A DNA stretch of 64,000 nucleotides from Megalopta genalis (taxonomy: Eukaryota > Arthropoda > Insecta > Hymenoptera > Halictidae). This document shows positions 61,801 through 64,000 of the stretch, one piece after another. The translations under genes were made by a program, and so were the position numbers. How positions within the stretch are numbered: position 1 is the stretch's first letter; each line of letters opens with the position of its first letter. Location of the stretch: NCBI RefSeq assembly GCF_051020955.1, contig NW_027476157.1:310001-374000 (forward strand), read 5' to 3'. The notes below the pieces were generated by a model that was not told the origin of the DNA, made no database searches, and worked only from the letters and a program-made list of their open reading frames with translations.

Positions 61801-64000
61801 TAGTTTGAAGGTAAATCATGTGTTTCGCTTGGATTTGAAGCTAACTCGTTTGTTTCGCCTGCATTTGAGGCTATATCATTTATATCGCAAGTATGTGAAG
61901 CTAAATCATTTGTTTCGCATGGATATGAAGCTATGTCTACTACTTTGCATTGATGTTAAACAAAATCATGTGTTTCGCATGTATTTGAAGCGAAATCATG
62001 TGTTTCGCACAGATTTGAAGCTAACTCGTTTGTCTCGCCTGCATTTGAATCTATATCATTTATATCGCAAGTCTGTGAAGCTAAATCATTTGTTTCGCAT
62101 GGAGTTGAAGCTAAGGCTTCTACTTCGCATTGATTTGGCACTAAATCATGTGTTTCGCTTGGATTTGAAGCTAACTCGTTTGTTTCGCCTGCATTTGAAG
62201 CTAAATCATGTTTATCACAACTATCTGAATCTAAACCACTTGTTTCGCAAGAATATGAAGCTAAACCATGTGTTTCGCATTAATTTGAAACTAAGTCATG
62301 TGTTTCGCATGGATTTGAAGTTAAATCAAGGGGTTTTGCATGGATATGAAACTAACTCGTTTGTTTCGCCTGCATTTGAAGCTATATCAATTATATCGCA
62401 AGTATTTGAAGCTAAATCATTTGTGTCTCAAGGCTTTGAAGAAAGCCTTCTACTATGCATTAATTTGAAGGTAAATCATGCGTTTCGCTTGGATTTGAAG
62501 GTAACTCGTTTGTTTCGCCTGCATTTGAAGCTAAATCATGTTTATCACAATTATCTGAATCTAAACCATTTGTTTCGCAAGAATATGAAGCTAAACCATG
62601 TGTTTCGCATGAATTTGAAGCTAAATCATGTATTTCGCACAGATTTGAAGCTAACTCGTTTGTTTCGCCTGCATTGAAACTGTATCACTTATATCACTTA
62701 TCTATCGCAAGTATTTGATGGTTTCGCTTGGATTTGAAGGTAACTCGTTTGTTTCGCCCTTATTTGAAGCTATATCATTTATATCGCAAGTCTGTGAAGC
62801 TAAATCATTTGTTTCGCATGGAGTTGAAGCTAAGGCTTCTACTTCGCATTGATTTGACACTAAATCATGTGTTTCGCTTGAATTTGAAGCTAACTCGTTT
62901 GTTTCGCCTGCATTTGAAGCTATATCACTTATATCGCAAGTATTTGAAGCTAAATCATTTGTGTCGCACGGATTTGAAGCTAAGCCTTCTACTTCGCATT
63001 GATTTGTAACTGAATCATGTGTTTCGCATGGATTTGAAGGTAAATCATGTGTTTCGCATGGATTTGAAACTATCTCGTTTGTTTCGCCTGCATTTGAAGC
63101 TAAATCATGTTTATCACAAGTATCTGAATCTAAACCATTTGTTTCGCAAGAATATGAAGCTAAACCATGTGTTTCGCACAGATTTGAAGCTAACTCGTTT
63201 GTTTCGCCTGCATTTGAAGCTATATCAATTATATCGCAAGTATTTGAATCTGAATCATTTGTGTCGCATGGCTTTGAGGATAAGCCTTCTACTTCGCATT
63301 AATTTGAAGGTAAATCATGTGTTTCGCTTGGATTTGAAGCTAACTCGTTTGTTTCGCCTGCATTTGAAGCTAAATCATGTTTATCACAAGTATCTGAATC
63401 TAAACCATTTGTTTCGCAAGAATATAAAGCTAAACCATGTGTTTCGCTTGGATTTGAAGGTAACTCGTTTGATTCGCCTGCATTTGAAGCTATATCAATT
63501 ATATCGCATGTATTTGAAGCTAAATTATTTGTGTCTCATGGCTTTGAAGAAAGCCTTCTACTATGCATTAATTTGAAGGTAAATCATGCGTTTCGCTTGG
63601 ATTTGAAGGTAACTCGTTTGTTTCGCCTGCATTTGAAGCTAAATCATGTTTATCACAATTATCTGAATCTAAACCATTTGTTTCGCAAGAATATGAAGCT
63701 AAACCATGTGTTTCGCATGAATTTGAAGCTAAATCATGTATTTCGCACAGATTTGAAGCTAACTCGTTTGTTTCGCCGGGCATTGAAACTGTATCACTTA
63801 TATCACTTATCTATCGCAAGTATTTGATGGTTTCGCTTGGATTTGAAGGTAACTCGTTTGTTTCGCCCTTATTTGAAGCTATATCATTTATATCGCAAGT
63901 CTGTGAAGCTAAATCATTTGTTTCGCATGGAGTTGAAGCTAAGGCTTCTACTTCGCATTGATTTGACACTAAATCATGTGTTTCGCTTGGATTTGAAGCT
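55812..64000. repeat. HOR family 2, unit 2 (first 8,189 bp, cut by window end)
   Basis: Matches 43,404-51,592 at an unchanging offset of 12,408 bp, so no net indels in 8.19 kb. By eye I found about nine substitutions, among them 44,185 C / 56,593 G, 44,520 G / 56,928 C, 44,830 T / 57,238 A, 46,353 C / 58,761 A and 46,604 C / 59,012 A. The count may be incomplete, but it implies near 0.1% divergence. The unit presumably continues past the window. Confidence 0.92.
62430..62449. repeat. Perfect 8-bp-arm inverted repeat, second copy
   Basis: Same AAGGCTTT-GAAG-AAAGCCTT palindrome as at 50,022, carried along in the second 12.4-kb unit. Confidence 0.85.

Larger units (their letters stand above)
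1..64000. repeat. 30-bp satellite/minisatellite array filling the window
   Basis: Every part of the window reads as consecutive 30-bp monomers starting TTTGAAGCTA; the remaining 20 bp define the class. Classes seen: A (AATCATGTGTTTCGC core), B (GCCTTCTACTTCGCATTGA), C (ACTCGTTTGTTTCGCCTGCA), D (TATCATTTATATCGCAAGTA), E (AATCATTTGTGTCGC core), F (AACCATTTGTTTCGCAAGAA), G (AACCATGTGTTTCGCATGAA) and H (AATCATGTTTATCACAAGTA). GAAGCTA and TTCGC are the most constant parts, and each typical monomer carries a CpG in TTCGC. The 30-bp phase holds over kilobases and is shifted only by rare short or long monomers. No flank of the array is in the window, so both ends lie outside it. I do not recognise the satellite family. 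An alternative reading, a giant repetitive gene, is weakened by stops and frameshifts in all three periodic frames. Confidence 0.97.

Noticed and set aside
1..64000. CRISPR array with 30-bp repeats
   Set aside because: Monomers abut directly with no spacers of distinct sequence, every unit is a variant of its neighbour, and no cas genes are present.
1..64000. Centromere protein B box
   Set aside because: The TTTCGC core recalls the TTCG half of the box, but the required A and CGGG positions downstream are absent in all monomer classes examined.
1..64000. Telomeric or simple microsatellite repeat
   Set aside because: The unit is 30 bp with complex sequence; no run of a 5-8 bp telomere-type motif is seen.
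1..64000. tRNA, rRNA or other structured RNA genes
   Set aside because: Nothing departs from the monomer pattern long enough to hold one, and no conserved tRNA or rRNA motifs were seen.

Overview
The window is one uninterrupted tandem-repeat array. From base 1 to base 64,000 the sequence is built from roughly 2,100 imperfect copies of a 30-bp monomer that begins TTTGAAGCTA and carries a TTTCGC core. I see no unique sequence, conventional gene, RNA gene, transposon or CRISPR array. GC of the core monomer is about 37%. A gene-free array this long, with nested higher-order repeats, points to satellite or minisatellite DNA of a eukaryotic genome. The lineage cannot be read from the sequence, and a bacterial or metagenomic origin is unlikely but not excluded.

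The repeats are organised in levels. (1) The 30-bp monomers fall into about eight recognisable classes, called A to H here. (2) They are strung into 150-bp pentamers of two alternative kinds, C-D-E-B-A (type I) and C-H-F-G-A (type II). (3) The pentamers form kilobase-scale higher-order repeats (HORs). Layout: 1-8,991 is a heterogeneous, diverged domain with a few old segmental duplications. 8,992-14,813 is transitional. 14,814-30,430 holds HOR family 1: three units with periods of 4,640 and 4,490 bp, the third collapsing into repeats of about 2.2-2.4 kb. 30,431-43,403 is a mosaic of pieces also found further right. 43,404-64,000 holds HOR family 2: a 12,408-bp unit and the first 8.19 kb of a second copy, with constant offset and about 0.1% visible substitutions. 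Length differences between units are often exactly 150 or 300 bp, which suggests unequal exchange in pentamer steps.

Because 30 is a multiple of three, the monomer reads as a decapeptide repeat in three frames: LKLNHVFRMD-like and FEAKSCVSHG-like on the plus strand, and NPCETHDLAS-like on the minus strand. This produces many spurious open frames of 60-450 codons. Each frame is broken by recurrent stops or by repeat-fixed 1-2 bp indels, so I annotate no CDS. Decayed ancestry from a giant repeat-protein gene cannot be excluded. The most notable details are the two-pentamer code, the 150-bp quantum, a 59-bp scar monomer pair present ten times only in the right half, a hairpin created by a 1-bp deletion present eleven times, and the near-identical 12.4-kb macro-repeats.
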